The notes: generated by a model from the letters alone, not told the origin. Counted from the stretch's first letter, positions 18,354 to 28,662 are shown. The stretch: 64,000 bases of DNA from Pseudomonas mohnii (GCF_900105115.1 NZ_FNRV01000001.1:4696501-4760500); one strand, 5' to 3'. Program-made: numbers and translations.

Positions 18354-19160
18354 TTACTTGGCACTCACCGCCGAGCGCGGAATCACCGGTTGGTTATCGT
18401 TGGAAATCGTCACTTCCACCCGACGATTCTGTGCCCGTCCCGACACGCTGGTGTTATCCGCGACCGGGTATTCCTTGCCATAACCCTGGGCGACGACGCG
18501 GGTCGGGTCGACGCCCATTTTCACCAGCGCCATGCGCACGGAGTTCGCGCGTCGTTCCGACAGTGACTGGTTGTGCGTTGCCGTACCGGTGCTGTCGGTG
18601 TAGCCCTCGACGATCACTTTGCGGTCGGGGTTTTCCTGGAGGTATTGCGCCAGTTTGTTGATGTTCATCAGGCCATTGGATTTCAGCTCGGCCTTGTCGG
18701 TGGCAAACAGCACGTCACCGAAGGTCACCAGTGTGCCGCGATCGGTTTGCCGGGCGTTGAGGCTGTCCTGCAATTGCTTGATCTGCTGGTCACGCGCATC
18801 CAGGCGGGCCTGGGCACGTTGCGCAGAAGCGTTTTTAAGGTTGGCTTCCGCAGTACGCAGGGCGATGGTCTGTTTTGCCACTTCCACACGCTGGTTGGTC
18901 AGATAGGCCAGTTGATCGACTTTGGCCGGGTCTTCCTTGTCCAGATAGGCCTTGTCGGCCTTGTCCAGATAATCACTGGCATCCTTGGTTTCCAGCGCCG
19001 CGACTTTGCTCGCCTGCGGGTTGGCTTGCAGGCCGGAATAGTTGGTGCGGGCCTGTTCAAGGTTGGCGTTGGGCGGTGTGGAGCACGCCGCCAGGGCAAC
19101 ACTGGCGGCCAGCAGGGCAGGGATCATCAATTGTTTGGCATTCATGCACTTGGAAATCAT
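18354..19160 (-). CDS. lptF: OmpA-family outer-membrane lipoprotein (LptF-like)
   Basis: The 268-residue protein has a signal peptide with the lipobox VALAAC, an N-terminal DUF4398-type helical region (~30-145, coiled-coil-like with many Ala/Lys/Gln), and a C-terminal OmpA peptidoglycan-binding domain (~150-262) with the signature GYTDSTGTATHNQSLSERRA. It should anchor in the outer membrane and hold peptidoglycan. It matches by domain order and neighbourhood the P. aeruginosa LptF lipoprotein, an AlgU-dependent gene; the symbol is assigned on that basis. The start at 19160 is supported by AGGA seven bases upstream. It follows the small DUF4398 lipoprotein gene after 45 bases, probably in one operon. 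Confidence 0.87.
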   Translation of the reverse strand: MISKCMNAKQLMIPALLAASVALAACSTPPNANLEQARTNYSGLQANPQASKVAALETKDASDYLDKADKAYLDKEDPAKVDQLAYLTNQRVEVAKQTIALRTAEANLKNASAQRAQARLDARDQQIKQLQDSLNARQTDRGTLVTFGDVLFATDKAELKSNGLMNINKLAQYLQENPDRKVIVEGYTDSTGTATHNQSLSERRANSVRMALVKMGVDPTRVVAQGYGKEYPVADNTSVSGRAQNRRVEVTISNDNQPVIPRSAVSAK

Positions 19161-19205
19161 GGTTTCGTCCTTTTAGTCGAGTAAGAAATACGTCATGCCG
19201 CGCCG

Positions 19206-19619
19206 TTACTGAACGGTGCGCTGGCTTTCCTGACGCAGTTCCTGAACCCCTTGGCGCGAGTCCTTCACCGCTTGTTCGGCTTTCATCGCCTGCGCCTTGC
19301 GTTCCGCCACGCGAGCGTCCCATTCGGCTTGCTCGGCCAGGGTTTTCGCCTGCTCGTATTGCTTGTCGTGCATGGCGATTTCGGCTTGTTTGAGCTTGTC
19401 TTGCGCAGACTTCATTTCCACTGCGGCGAATTCAGTGCCGCCCGCGCTGACAGCGTTATTGACCGCTGACTCGGTGACGGCGAATTGCTCGGTGGGAGGG
19501 TTACCGGCGCAACCGGTCAGTACGAGACTGCCGCCGAGGGCGAGGGCTGCCATTTTCAGGCCATGCAGAGGGGTGGATGATGATTTGCCACTAGCGGTTT
19601 TCATGATCTTCAACTCCAT
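19206..19619 (-). CDS. DUF4398 lipoprotein
   Basis: The 137-residue product has a signal peptide with the lipobox LVLTGC and a mature domain that is a long charged helix pair (QDKLKQAEIAMHDKQYEQAK), the DUF4398 pattern, also seen in the N-terminal half of the OmpA protein encoded next to it. An ATG at 19619 has AGGAG at a good distance; a second ATG five codons later is also possible. It is the first gene of a probable two-gene operon behind an AlgU-like promoter. Confidence 0.82.
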   Translation of the reverse strand: MELKIMKTASGKSSSTPLHGLKMAALALGGSLVLTGCAGNPPTEQFAVTESAVNNAVSAGGTEFAAVEMKSAQDKLKQAEIAMHDKQYEQAKTLAEQAEWDARVAERKAQAMKAEQAVKDSRQGVQELRQESQRTVQ

Positions 19620-19721
19620 TGGGCTAACTCCTGAACAACTAAAAAATCCATCCTGGGCAAAGGAGCCGCGAGCTTCGGTTTCGAGGGGATTTGATACGGC
19701 CGTCCCAGGCGTGGTTACAGG

Positions 19722-19749
19722 GTTGACCCGAGGCGCTTTTCAAAAGTTC
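19722..19749 (-). promoter_or_regulatory. Probable AlgU (sigma-22) promoter of the DUF4398-OmpA operon
   Basis: On the minus strand GAACTT (19744-19749) is followed after 17 bases by TCAAC (19722-19726), close to the extracytoplasmic-stress sigma consensus GAACTT-N16/17-TCnnA. It lies about 100 bases before the first gene. P. aeruginosa lptF is known to depend on AlgU. Confidence 0.65.
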
Positions 19750-19782
19750 AGAGAAATTAATCAGGGGCGGGGGGCTCGCGTT

Positions 19783-19883
19783 TGCAGGAGCGAGCCTGCT
19801 CCGGGCGGCGTTCCGACGATGGACTTCGACGTCAGGTATCACGCGTTTCGTTGACGACCATCGCGAGCAGGCTCGCTCCTACA
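19783..19883. repeat. REP inverted pair, with an extended variant left unit
   Basis: TGCAGGAGCGAGCCTGCTCC continues into GGGCGGCGTTCCGACGATGG, and faces CATCGCGAGCAGGCTCGCTCCTACA. The right spacer has GTTGACGACC. The variant left unit recurs, inverted, at 34066-34105. Confidence 0.85.
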
Positions 19884-19905
19884 GGGGGATCATTCGTAGG
19901 CAGAA

Positions 19906-20250
19906 TCAGTGTTTTTGCTTGTCGTTGCCTGCTGACAAGTCATGCAAATGACGACGGGACAAGGCGAGAAAACGAGGGGTCGGGCCGACGTCCTCGTACA
20001 GTGGATCACCTTCTTCATCAGTGGCCACCACGGTCGAGCCCTTCACATAGGGAAAGCTCTTTTCCAGTTCTTCCAAAGCGGCGCCGATCAGTTCACCGAG
20101 CAGCTCCTCGGGCTGCCGTTTGGGGTACATCTCGGTAATTGCCGCCAGGCGTGCGGCGGCTTCCACGTCCAGATGAATCGTGTAGCCCGTCTGGGTCAGG
20201 CGACCCTTGGCATTTTCTTCCCAATGCTGGGCCAGTTCGCGGATTTTCAT
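19906..20250 (-). CDS. Small conserved protein of unknown function
   Basis: The 114-residue protein starts MKIRELAQHWEENAKGRLTQ; this ATG is chosen because GAGGT precedes it and the upstream extension is a Cys/Pro-rich low-complexity stretch. It contains the segment YTIHLDVEAAARLAAITEMY followed by an acidic region, similar to small DNA-binding or antitoxin-like ribbon-helix-helix proteins, although I cannot confirm this. Some annotations of Pseudomonas homologues use pilus-related names without evidence. It is divergent from ppc. Confidence 0.7.
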   Translation of the reverse strand: MKIRELAQHWEENAKGRLTQTGYTIHLDVEAAARLAAITEMYPKRQPEELLGELIGAALEELEKSFPYVKGSTVVATDEEGDPLYEDVGPTPRFLALSRRHLHDLSAGNDKQKH

Positions 20251-20452
20251 AATGACCTCATTGCGCTCCTGCTCGTGGCAGGCCGGGTGAGTGTCCGGCT
20301 TTGGCCGGTGACAGCCGCAGTACGGCTCATCATTCAGACTAGCTTTAACGCTCAAGGTTTAAAGTCCCTTCGTCGTCTTGCTTGTAAGAAGCGCTCTGGA
20401 GCGGCACTCTTTAAGCTCATGGCCGCCCGGATTGTTCGCTGGAGAACTGCTG

Positions 20453-23083
20453 ATGACCGATATTGATGCACGCTTGCGCGAGGATGTTCACCTGTTGGGT
20501 GAGCTGTTGGGCAACACCATTCGTGACCAATACGGGGACGGCTTCCTCGACAAGATCGAGCAGATCCGCAAGGGGGCCAAGGCCGATCGCCGCGGTTCCA
20601 TGGACGCCGAGCTGAGCGCCAGCCTCAACCAACTGACCGAGGACGAGTTGCTGCCGGTGGCGCGGGCGTTCAATCAGTTCCTCAACCTGGCCAACATCGC
20701 CGAGCAATATCAGCTGATTCACCGTCGCGAAGAATCCAGGCCGGCACCGTTCGAAGCGCGTGTGCTGCCGGAACTGCTTGCCCGCCTGCGTGCCGAAGGT
20801 CATGGCGCCGAGTCCCTGGCCCGGCAATTGGGCCGGCTGGAAATCGAGCTTGTCCTCACGGCACACCCGACCGAGGTCGCGCGTCGCACACTGATCCAGA
20901 AGTATGATGCCATCGCCGCGCAACTGGCGGCCCTGGACCATCGCGACCTGACCGGCGCCGAGCGCGAGCAGATCAAGTCGACATTGCAACGCCTGATCGC
21001 CGAGGCGTGGCACACCGAAGAGATCCGCCGTACACGCCCGACACCGGTCGATGAAGCCAAGTGGGGCTTCGCGGTGATCGAGCATTCGCTGTGGCAAGCC
21101 ATCCCCAATTACTTGCGCAAGGCCGATCAGGCCCTGCATGCCGCCACGGGCCTGCGTTTGCCTCTGGAAGCCGCGCCGATTCGCTTTGCCTCGTGGATGG
21201 GCGGCGACCGCGACGGCAATCCGAACGTGACGGCCACCGTCACTCGCGAAGTGTTGCTGTTGGCGCGCTGGATGGCAGCGGATTTGTACCTGCGCGACGT
21301 TGATCAGCTCGCCGCCGAGCTTTCGATGCAGCAGGCCAGTGATGAGTTGAAAGCCAAGGCCGGCGACAGTGCGGAACCCTATCGCGCGGTACTCAAGCAA
21401 TTGCGCGATCGCCTGCGTGCGACGCGTAACTGGGCTCACACCGCGTTGACGACCCCTGTGCCCGCACCGGCCGACGTTCTGCAGAACAATCGGGAACTGC
21501 TCGATCCGCTGGAGCTGTGCTACCACTCGCTGCATCAATGCGGCATGGGTGTGATCGCCGACGGTCCGTTGCTCGATTGCTTGCGCCGGGCGGTCACCTT
21601 CGGCCTGTTCCTGGTGCGTCTCGATGTGCGCCAGGACTCGTCGCGCCACAGTGCCGCCATGACCGAAATCACCGATTACCTGGGCCTGGGGCGCTACGAA
21701 GACTGGAGCGAAGAAGAACGCATTGCCTTCCTGATGCGTGAACTGAACAACCGTCGGCCCTTGCTGCCGCCTCACTACAAACCGTCCGCCGACACCGCCG
21801 AAGTGCTGGCGACCTGTCGCGAAATCGCCGCGGCGCCAGGGGCATCCCTCGGCTCGTACGTGATCTCCATGGCCGGTGCCGCATCCGATGTGCTCGCCGT
21901 GCAACTGCTGCTCAAAGAGTCTGGCGTATTGAGGCCGATGCGCGTGGTGCCGTTGTTCGAAACCCTCGCTGACCTGGACAACGCCGGGCCGGTGATCGAG
22001 AAACTTCTGCTGCTGCCGGGCTATCGCTCGCGCCTGCAAGGGCCGCAGGAAGTGATGATCGGCTATTCCGACTCAGCCAAGGACGCTGGCACCACGGCGG
22101 CGGCATGGGCGCAATATCGGGCGCAGGAGCGGTTGGTGGATATCTGCCGCGAGCAGCAAGTGGAGTTGCTCTTGTTCCACGGTCGCGGCGGCACCGTGGG
22201 CCGTGGTGGCGGCCCGGCGCACGCGGCCATTCTGTCGCAGCCACCGGGTTCGGTCGCGGGGCGTTTCCGCACCACCGAGCAGGGGGAAATGATTCGATTC
22301 AAATTCGGCCTGCCGGACATCGCCGAACAAAACCTCAATCTGTACCTGGCGGCGGTGCTCGAGGCGACCTTGTTGCCGCCACCGCCACCGACGCCCGAGT
22401 GGCGGCATTTAATGGACGAATTGGCGGCGGACGGTGTCAGCGCTTATCGCGCCGTGGTGCGGGAAAACCCGCAGTTTGTCGAGTATTTCCGCCAGTCCAC
22501 TCCGGAACAGGAGCTCGGACGCTTGCCGTTGGGCAGCCGTCCAGCCAAGCGTCGGGCCGGCGGTATCGAGAGCCTGCGGGCGATCCCGTGGATCTTCGGC
22601 TGGACCCAGACGCGCCTGATGCTGCCGGCCTGGCTGGGTTGGGAAGCGGCATTGAGCAAGGCACTGGAGCGCGGTGAAGGTGAACTGCTGGGGCAAATGC
22701 GCGAGCAGTGGCCGTTCTTCCGTACGCGCATCGATATGCTGGAAATGGTCCTGGCCAAGGCCGACGCAGACATCGCCCGGTCCTACGATGAGCGTCTGGT
22801 GGAGCCTCAATTGCTGCCATTGGGTGCGCACTTGCGCGACCTATTGTCGCAGGCATGCGCGATCGTCCTGGGGCTGACGGGACAGTCGCAGCTACTGGCA
22901 CATAGCCCTGACACCCTTGAATTCATCCGTTTGCGCAATACCTACCTTGACCCGCTTCATCTATTGCAGGCGGAGTTGTTGGCACGCTCGCGACAACAGG
23001 ATGTGGCGCAGGGCAGCCCGGTAGAACAGGCATTGCTGGTGTCCGTGGCAGGGATTGCCGCCGGTTTGCGTAATACAGGCTAA
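20453..23083 (+). CDS. ppc: Phosphoenolpyruvate carboxylase
   Basis: The 876-residue enzyme converts phosphoenolpyruvate and bicarbonate to oxaloacetate, refilling the TCA cycle. Catalytic His138 lies in [13 protein letters not shown], the glycine-rich [13 protein letters not shown] loop is present, and [14 protein letters not shown] and the C-terminal NTG end are family hallmarks. The ATG at 20453 is chosen because GGAG lies upstream and the protein then begins [20 protein letters not shown], the standard N terminus. It is followed by adk, the usual Pseudomonas order. Confidence 0.97.
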   Translation: MTDIDARLREDVHLLGELLGNTIRDQYGDGFLDKIEQIRKGAKADRRGSMDAELSASLNQLTEDELLPVARAFNQFLNLANIAEQYQLIHRREESRPAPFEARVLPELLARLRAEGHGAESLARQLGRLEIELVLTAHPTEVARRTLIQKYDAIAAQLAALDHRDLTGAEREQIKSTLQRLIAEAWHTEEIRRTRPTPVDEAKWGFAVIEHSLWQAIPNYLRKADQALHAATGLRLPLEAAPIRFASWMGGDRDGNPNVTATVTREVLLLARWMAADLYLRDVDQLAAELSMQQASDELKAKAGDSAEPYRAVLKQLRDRLRATRNWAHTALTTPVPAPADVLQNNRELLDPLELCYHSLHQCGMGVIADGPLLDCLRRAVTFGLFLVRLDVRQDSSRHSAAMTEITDYLGLGRYEDWSEEERIAFLMRELNNRRPLLPPHYKPSADTAEVLATCREIAAAPGASLGSYVISMAGAASDVLAVQLLLKESGVLRPMRVVPLFETLADLDNAGPVIEKLLLLPGYRSRLQGPQEVMIGYSDSAKDAGTTAAAWAQYRAQERLVDICREQQVELLLFHGRGGTVGRGGGPAHAAILSQPPGSVAGRFRTTEQGEMIRFKFGLPDIAEQNLNLYLAAVLEATLLPPPPPTPEWRHLMDELAADGVSAYRAVVRENPQFVEYFRQSTPEQELGRLPLGSRPAKRRAGGIESLRAIPWIFGWTQTRLMLPAWLGWEAALSKALERGEGELLGQMREQWPFFRTRIDMLEMVLAKADADIARSYDERLVEPQLLPLGAHLRDLLSQACAIVLGLTGQSQLLAHSPDTLEFIRLRNTYLDPLHLLQAELLARSRQQDVAQGSPVEQALLVSVAGIAAGLRNTG

Positions 23084-23306
23084 GATTTTTTGCCGTGGAG
23101 TCGGGCAGGCGCGAAAGTGCGGCCAGGCGACAGTTAATGATGGGGTTGCGACTAGGGGAACCGCGCCAAAAGGTCGCAGGAGACAGCGGTTTCTCCGACT
23201 TTTGGCGGCTTGTGTGGGCGCAGCCTGCTGTGTATCTTGAGCAGCCTTTGACCGTTTGGGCGGTCACGACCCTGTTTTTGAGATTGGCCCCATGAGGCGA
23301 ATCTGA

Positions 23307-23990
<684 letters not shown>

Positions 23991-24012
23991 AAAGTCTGAT
24001 CGGCTTCATCTT

Positions 24013-24043
24013 CTACGGCCCGCTTGCGGGCCGTAGTTGTTTA
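24013..24043 (+). terminator. Terminator-like hairpin after adk
   Basis: CTACGGCCCGC-TT-GCGGGCCGTAG is a perfect 11-base-pair stem followed by TTGTTTA. The T-tract is short, so termination may be partial and allow read-through into tsaB. Confidence 0.75.
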
Positions 24044-24084
24044 TACTGACGCACTTTTTTCTGACCTCTCTTACGGATACATCG

Positions 24085-24759
24085 ATGAGCACCTTGCTGG
24101 CCCTGGACACCGCGACTGAAGCTTGCTCCGTTGCCTTGCTGCACGACGGCAAAGTCACGAGTCATTACGAGGTGATCCCGCGCCTGCATGCGCAGAAGCT
24201 GTTGCCCATGATCCAGCAGTTGCTGGCCGATGCCGGGACCACGCTGCAAGCGGTCGACGCCATCGCTTTCGGTCGCGGACCGGGCGCATTCACCGGCGTG
24301 CGTATTGCCATCGGTGTGGTGCAGGGCCTGGCGTTCGCGCTGGATCGCCCGGTGTTGCCAGTGTCGAACCTGGCCGTACTGGCCCAGCGTGCGTATCGCG
24401 AACAGGGCGTCAGCCAGGTCGCGGCGGCCATCGATGCGCGGATGGATGAGGTGTATTGGGGCTGCTACCGCGAAACGGCGGGGGAGATGCGACTGGTCGG
24501 GGCTGAGGCGGTATTGGCCCCGGAAGCGGCAGCGTTGCCGGCTGACGCCAGTGGCGAATGGTTCGGCGCGGGCACCGGTTGGGGCTATGCCGAGCGCATC
24601 GGCGTCCACCTGAGCGGTCAGGACGCCGGCATGCTGCCCCACGCCGAAGACTTGCTGACGCTGGCGCGGTTTGCCTGGGCGCGTGGCGAGGCAATAGTGG
24701 CCGATGAGGCGCAGCCGGTTTATCTGCGCGACAAGGTGGCGACGCCCAAGGCGCGGTAA
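24085..24759 (+). CDS. tsaB: tRNA threonylcarbamoyladenosine biosynthesis protein TsaB
   Basis: The 224-residue protein is the partner of TsaD in making t6A at position 37 of ANN-decoding tRNAs. It has the ASKHA-fold start LLALDTATEACSVAL and the dimerisation segment GRGPGAFTGVRIAIG. TsaB lacks catalytic activity itself but is needed for the TsaBDE complex. The ATG at 24085 is preferred over the upstream in-frame ATG because it gives the standard N terminus MSTLLALDTAT. Confidence 0.95.
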   Translation: MSTLLALDTATEACSVALLHDGKVTSHYEVIPRLHAQKLLPMIQQLLADAGTTLQAVDAIAFGRGPGAFTGVRIAIGVVQGLAFALDRPVLPVSNLAVLAQRAYREQGVSQVAAAIDARMDEVYWGCYRETAGEMRLVGAEAVLAPEAAALPADASGEWFGAGTGWGYAERIGVHLSGQDAGMLPHAEDLLTLARFAWARGEAIVADEAQPVYLRDKVATPKAR

Positions 24760-24780
24760 CTGGCTGGATCGAGGTGGTCC

Positions 24781-24873
24781 CATCGCGAGCAGGCTCGCTC
24801 CCACAGGAGTCAGTCTCGCTCATACACTTTGTGAGCAACATCAATCCTTGTAGGAGCGAGCCTGCTCGCGATG
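24781..24873. repeat. REP pair, divergent orientation
   Basis: CATCGCGAGCAGGCTCGCTCCCACA is followed by TGTAGGAGCGAGCCTGCTCG. The units point the opposite way from most pairs in the window, and the outer sequences are of mixed type (CCCACA with TGTAGG). Confidence 0.88.
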
Positions 24874-25018
24874 GCGATTTCAGGAACACAGCCAATCGTC
24901 AGTTTCTAACCCCCGCTTTTAAACCTTTTGCTCTTTATGTGTTCTAGTTATCACTCGGCGGTTTGCGAAGTGGGCGATGCGCCACTAAACTGCCATCACT
25001 GATACCGAGCATACAATT

Positions 25019-25324
25019 ATGCGTATAGACGGCCTTTCTTCTCAGTCCTACCCCATCAAGCGCAAGCCTCGCAAAGGCCCTGTGGTGGAAGACGAGTCCG
25101 TCGATATCGACGGCGAGCTGGAGTTTCCGTCCGAAGAGCAGATGGCCGCCCGATCCGCCAAAGCCTCGGCGCAAAAATTGAGCAATCTCCCCGCCCGTCA
25201 GCAGGACATGATTTACCACCGTGCCATGAGCAAAAGTGTGGCGATGGCCCTGGCCAGCTACCTGAGCACCGCCGGTTTCGTCGATTGGGATGGCGAAGTA
25301 CTGGGTCTCGACCTGTACATCTGA
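25019..25324 (+). CDS. Small conserved hypothetical protein
   Basis: The 101-residue product is hydrophilic, with a basic start (PIKRKPRKGP), an acidic middle (VVEDESVDIDGELEFPSEEQ) and a short helical C-terminal part (AMSKSVAMALASYLSTAGFV). I recognise no domain. No strong ribosome site precedes the ATG. Its stop overlaps the ATG of the DUF72 gene (TGATG), indicating translational coupling. Confidence 0.72.
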   Translation: MRIDGLSSQSYPIKRKPRKGPVVEDESVDIDGELEFPSEEQMAARSAKASAQKLSNLPARQQDMIYHRAMSKSVAMALASYLSTAGFVDWDGEVLGLDLYI

Positions 25325-26184
25325 TGGTGCTGCCTTACTACTTGGGTTGCCCGTCCTGGAGTGAAAACGCCTGGCGCGAGTATTTGTACCCGCCAGACGC
25401 CAAACCCGCCGAATTTCTGAGTCTTTATTCCCAAGTGTTCAACGCCGTGGAAGGCAACACGACCTTCTACGCAAGCCCGGCTGTCACCACCGTACAGCGC
25501 TGGGCCGAAACCCTGCCCGAACACTTTCGTTTCACCGCCAAGTTCCCCGGTGACATCAGTCACGGCGGTGACCTGCGTGAGCAACTGACCGCCGCCGAAA
25601 CCTTCACGCAATTGCTCAGCCCGCTCGGCGCCCGAGTGTCGCCACTGTGGTTGCAGCTATCGAAAAGCTTTACGCCACAACGCTTGCCCGAGTTGGCCGG
25701 ATTTATCGATGCCCTTGAGCGGCCGTTGGCGGTGGAAGTGCGGCATGACGAATTCTTCGCCAAGGGGGATAGCGAACGTGAGCTCAATCGCCTGTTGCTG
25801 GATCGCGGCGTCGAGCGCATTTGTCTCGATCCGCGCGCGCTGTTCAGCTGCACCTCGACCGACCCTTCGGTGCTCCACGCCCAATCGAAGAAGCCGCGGG
25901 TTCCACCGCGTCCGGCGGCATTCACGCAATGTCCTCAGGTGCGTTTCATCGGCCATCCACAGCTGGAAGCCAACGATCCGTTTCTGCTGCCCTGGGTGGA
26001 GAAAATCGCCCTGTGGATCGAAGAGGGGCGCACGCCTTACATCTTCCTGCACACCGCCGACAACGTGCTGGCGGCGAAACTGGCGCAGCGCTTCCACGCC
26101 AGATTGATGCTGCGTCTGCCTGGCTTGCCGCCGCTGCCTGAGCTATACAGAGAGCCCGCCGCCGAGCAACTAGGCTTGCTCTGA
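25324..26184 (+). CDS. DUF72 family protein (YecE-like)
   Basis: The 286-residue protein has the DUF72 TIM-barrel-like signature: YYLGCPSWSENAWREYLYP at the N terminus, NTTFYASPAVTTVQRWAE, and FRFTAKFPGDISH. The molecular function of this family is not established. The ATG at 25324, overlapping the stop of the small upstream gene, is chosen because it starts at the conserved N-terminal strand; a longer form beginning in the upstream gene is unlikely. Confidence 0.88.
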   Translation: MVLPYYLGCPSWSENAWREYLYPPDAKPAEFLSLYSQVFNAVEGNTTFYASPAVTTVQRWAETLPEHFRFTAKFPGDISHGGDLREQLTAAETFTQLLSPLGARVSPLWLQLSKSFTPQRLPELAGFIDALERPLAVEVRHDEFFAKGDSERELNRLLLDRGVERICLDPRALFSCTSTDPSVLHAQSKKPRVPPRPAAFTQCPQVRFIGHPQLEANDPFLLPWVEKIALWIEEGRTPYIFLHTADNVLAAKLAQRFHARLMLRLPGLPPLPELYREPAAEQLGLL

Positions 26185-26217
26185 AGCGGATTCGTTCGCC
26201 TTTTCAGGAGCCTGCCA

Positions 26218-27039
26218 ATGGACGCGCAAACCCTTCGAGCCCAAGCCTTCAAAGCCCTGCACGAGCGCAAAGGCGCCTTTGTGATTCCCAATCCGTGGGA
26301 CGCCGGTTCGGCGAAAATGCTCGCCAGCCTGGGTTTCGAGGCGTTGGCGACCACCAGCGCCGGTTATGCCTTTTCCAGGGCGCGTCCCGATGGCGGGCTG
26401 ACCCTCGACGAAACCCTGTTGAACGTTCAGGCGATTGTCGCGGCCAGCGATTTGCCGGTGGCGGTCGATCTGGAAAACGGCTTTGCCGACAGCCCGGCCG
26501 AATGCGCGAAGAGCATTGTGCGGGCGGCGCAAGTGGGGGCGGTCGGTGGTTCGATTGAAGACGCCACCGGGCGTGAAGAAGGCCCGATCTACTGCTTCGA
26601 ACATGCCGTGGCGCGCATCGAAGCGGCCGTCGCCGCCGCACGCGGTTTGCCTTATCCGTTCACGCTGACCGCGCGGGCCGAGAACTTTCTGCACGGCAAT
26701 CCGGATCTGGCCGATACCATTCGCCGCTTGCAGGCGTTTGCCGAGGCCGGTGCCGACGTGCTCTATGCGCCGGGCCTGCGCAGCGCTGAAGACGTATTGG
26801 CGGTGGTCCGCGCCGTGGCGCCGAAACCGGTCAACGTGTTGATGTCCGGTGGCCTGAAGCTAACGGTCGAGCAGTTGAGTGAGATGGGCGTCAAACGCAT
26901 CAGCGTCGGTTCGGCGCTGGCATTGGCAGCCTATGGCGAGTTCTTCCGCGCCGCCCAGGAGATCCGCGATGCAGGCACGTTCAGCTTCACATCGCGCTCC
27001 ATGCCATTCCAGCAGGCCAATTCATTGTTCAAGGACTGA
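26218..27039 (+). CDS. Isocitrate lyase/PEP mutase superfamily enzyme
   Basis: The 273-residue protein has the barrel fold of the isocitrate lyase/phosphoenolpyruvate phosphomutase superfamily: VIPNPWDAGSAKMLASLGF, the metal-binding DLENGFADSP, GGSIEDATG and LTARAENFLHG. Substrate is not certain; carboxyphosphonoenolpyruvate or 2-methylisocitrate-like compounds and oxaloacetate are used by relatives. AGGAG precedes the ATG. It converges with the duplicated-module gene with 20 bases between. Confidence 0.88.
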   Translation: MDAQTLRAQAFKALHERKGAFVIPNPWDAGSAKMLASLGFEALATTSAGYAFSRARPDGGLTLDETLLNVQAIVAASDLPVAVDLENGFADSPAECAKSIVRAAQVGAVGGSIEDATGREEGPIYCFEHAVARIEAAVAAARGLPYPFTLTARAENFLHGNPDLADTIRRLQAFAEAGADVLYAPGLRSAEDVLAVVRAVAPKPVNVLMSGGLKLTVEQLSEMGVKRISVGSALALAAYGEFFRAAQEIRDAGTFSFTSRSMPFQQANSLFKD

Positions 27040-27059
27040 GCCGCGCAGTGAGCTGAGGG

Positions 27060-27680
27060 TCAGGCGGCCAGACGCAGGTTCTGCAGGATGATCGGGCGTG
27101 CCCAGCCGTTATCGAAGTCGAGTTGCTTCTGCTGTTCGATCAGTTCTTCGGGGGAGAAGGGCGGGAAAGGCTTGTCCAGCAGATCGAGTTCGAACTCGGC
27201 GATTGGCAGGTGCAGTGGACGCGGCTGCGGCGCCGGGCCGGCTTCGGGCTCAGGTTGACCGGCAGTCAGCACGATCGGGCGTACCCAGCCGCTTTCGAAG
27301 TCCTGTTGTTTCTGCTGGGCGGCGATTTCTTCCGGCGGGAACGGTGGGAACGGCTTGTCGGCCAGGTCCATTTCGAATTCGGCGATCGGCAGGAACAGCG
27401 GCTCTGGCGGACGAACTTCGTTGTCCTTCACATCACATTCGCGCTGGGAAACGATGTGTGCCAGCAGGTCGCTGCCAACGGTAGGCTCAACCGGGCTTTC
27501 GAGATCGACCGGTGGAAAGTTGAGAGATTGCGGCAGCGCATCACCCGACTGATCGGCCAGCGCACGGGCAAAGAAATCCTGCCAGATGTGACTGACACCG
27601 CTCAGTGCCTGGGTATTTCGCAGGTTGTAATTGCCGTAAGGCGAGATAAAACCTGTGATTGTGGATTGAATGTCTGACAT
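27060..27680 (-). CDS. Unknown protein with a duplicated proline-rich module
   Basis: The 206-residue product has a ~90-residue N-terminal region of no known family and then two copies of a ~46-residue module at ~92-138 and ~153-199. The copies share LPIAEFE-DL-DKPFPPF-PEE, then QQKQ-DF--GW-RPI-L, separated by an acidic/proline linker (QPEPEAGPAPQPRP). No signal peptide or membrane helix is seen. I cannot assign a function. It is divergent from rsmJ, leaving 93 bases for both promoters. Confidence 0.78.
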   Translation of the reverse strand: MSDIQSTITGFISPYGNYNLRNTQALSGVSHIWQDFFARALADQSGDALPQSLNFPPVDLESPVEPTVGSDLLAHIVSQRECDVKDNEVRPPEPLFLPIAEFEMDLADKPFPPFPPEEIAAQQKQQDFESGWVRPIVLTAGQPEPEAGPAPQPRPLHLPIAEFELDLLDKPFPPFSPEELIEQQKQLDFDNGWARPIILQNLRLAA

Positions 27681-27773
27681 TTCTCTCGGTCGACGCTCAG
27701 CTCTGGCAAAATGCTCGATAGTTTTGTTATCGGCAGTTTTTGCCGATCATTAATTTTTTGAGCGTGTTTTCTG

Positions 27774-28556
27774 ATGAATGATCAACCTGCGGCCTGCCGC
27801 ATCCATGTCGAGGCCCTGGACGCGGTGTTCGAGCCGCAAGCCGAGCAGTGGGCCGAGCGCCTGGGCCTGCCATTGCAGATGGCCGACGGTGAGTTTGCCT
27901 TGCAGGTGGGCGAGCAGGGTTTGCAGCTGCAACAATTGGGACCGGATGCGCCGGGGCCGGTGCGCGTTGACTTTGTCGAGGGCGGCGCGGCCCATCGTCG
28001 GTTATTCGGTGGTGGCAGCGGGCAAATGATCGCCAAGGCCGTTGGCATCGCTCAGGGCGTGCGTCCCCGTGTATTGGATGCCACGGCAGGGTTGGGCAAG
28101 GATGCGTTCGTACTGGCCAGCCTGGGGTGCGAGATGAGCCTGATCGAGCGTCAACCGCTGATCGGTGCCTTGCTTGAAGATGGCCTGGCCCGCGGCGCGG
28201 AAGATTTCGACGTGGCGCCGATCGTGGCGCGCATGCGTTTGCTCAAGGGCAACTCGATCGAGGTGATGCGCAACTGGGAGGGCGAGCCGCCGCAGGTGAT
28301 CTACCTCGACCCGATGTTCCCGCATCGTGAGAAAACGGCGTTGGTGAAGAAGGAAATGCGCCTGTTCCGGCCGCTGGTGGGCGATGACCCGGACGCGCCG
28401 GCACTGCTTGAGGCGGCGTTGGCGCTGGCCAGCCATCGGGTGGTGGTCAAGCGACCGCGCAAGGCGCCGTGCATTGAAGGGCCCAAGCCCAGTCATGCGC
28501 TGGATGGCAAATCCAGTCGGTATGACATCTATCCGAAGAAGGCGCTCAAGCCTTAA
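27774..28556 (+). CDS. rsmJ: 16S rRNA (guanine1516-N2)-methyltransferase RsmJ
   Basis: The 260-residue protein has a Rossmann methyltransferase core with the SAM motif [19 protein letters not shown], a motif [15 protein letters not shown], and the C-terminal [10 protein letters not shown], all typical of RsmJ (YhiQ). It methylates G1516 of 16S rRNA on assembled 30S subunits. Length matches the family. It is followed by a near-perfect REP palindrome and the convergent mexL-like gene. Confidence 0.93.
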   Translation: MNDQPAACRIHVEALDAVFEPQAEQWAERLGLPLQMADGEFALQVGEQGLQLQQLGPDAPGPVRVDFVEGGAAHRRLFGGGSGQMIAKAVGIAQGVRPRVLDATAGLGKDAFVLASLGCEMSLIERQPLIGALLEDGLARGAEDFDVAPIVARMRLLKGNSIEVMRNWEGEPPQVIYLDPMFPHREKTALVKKEMRLFRPLVGDDPDAPALLEAALALASHRVVVKRPRKAPCIEGPKPSHALDGKSSRYDIYPKKALKP

Positions 28557-28570
28557 GACCGAGTTGCCCC

Positions 28571-28636
28571 CATCGCGAGCAGGCTCGCTCCCACAGGTTC
28601 TTCACTAACTCTGTGGGAGCGAGCCTGCTCGCGATG
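28571..28636. repeat. REP pair forming a perfect 26-base-pair inverted repeat
   Basis: CATCGCGAGCAGGCTCGCTC continuing to CCACAG pairs perfectly with CTGTGGGAGCGAGCCTGCTC continuing to GCGATG, around a 14-base loop. It lies between convergent rsmJ and mexL and could act as a transcript-end structure for both. Confidence 0.93.
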
Positions 28637-28662
28637 GCGTCGGCCATGACACGACAAATCCT

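Noticed and set aside
23095..23295. 66-residue frame between ppc and adk
   Set aside because: No ribosome site or recognisable product; the 256-base gap appears non-coding.
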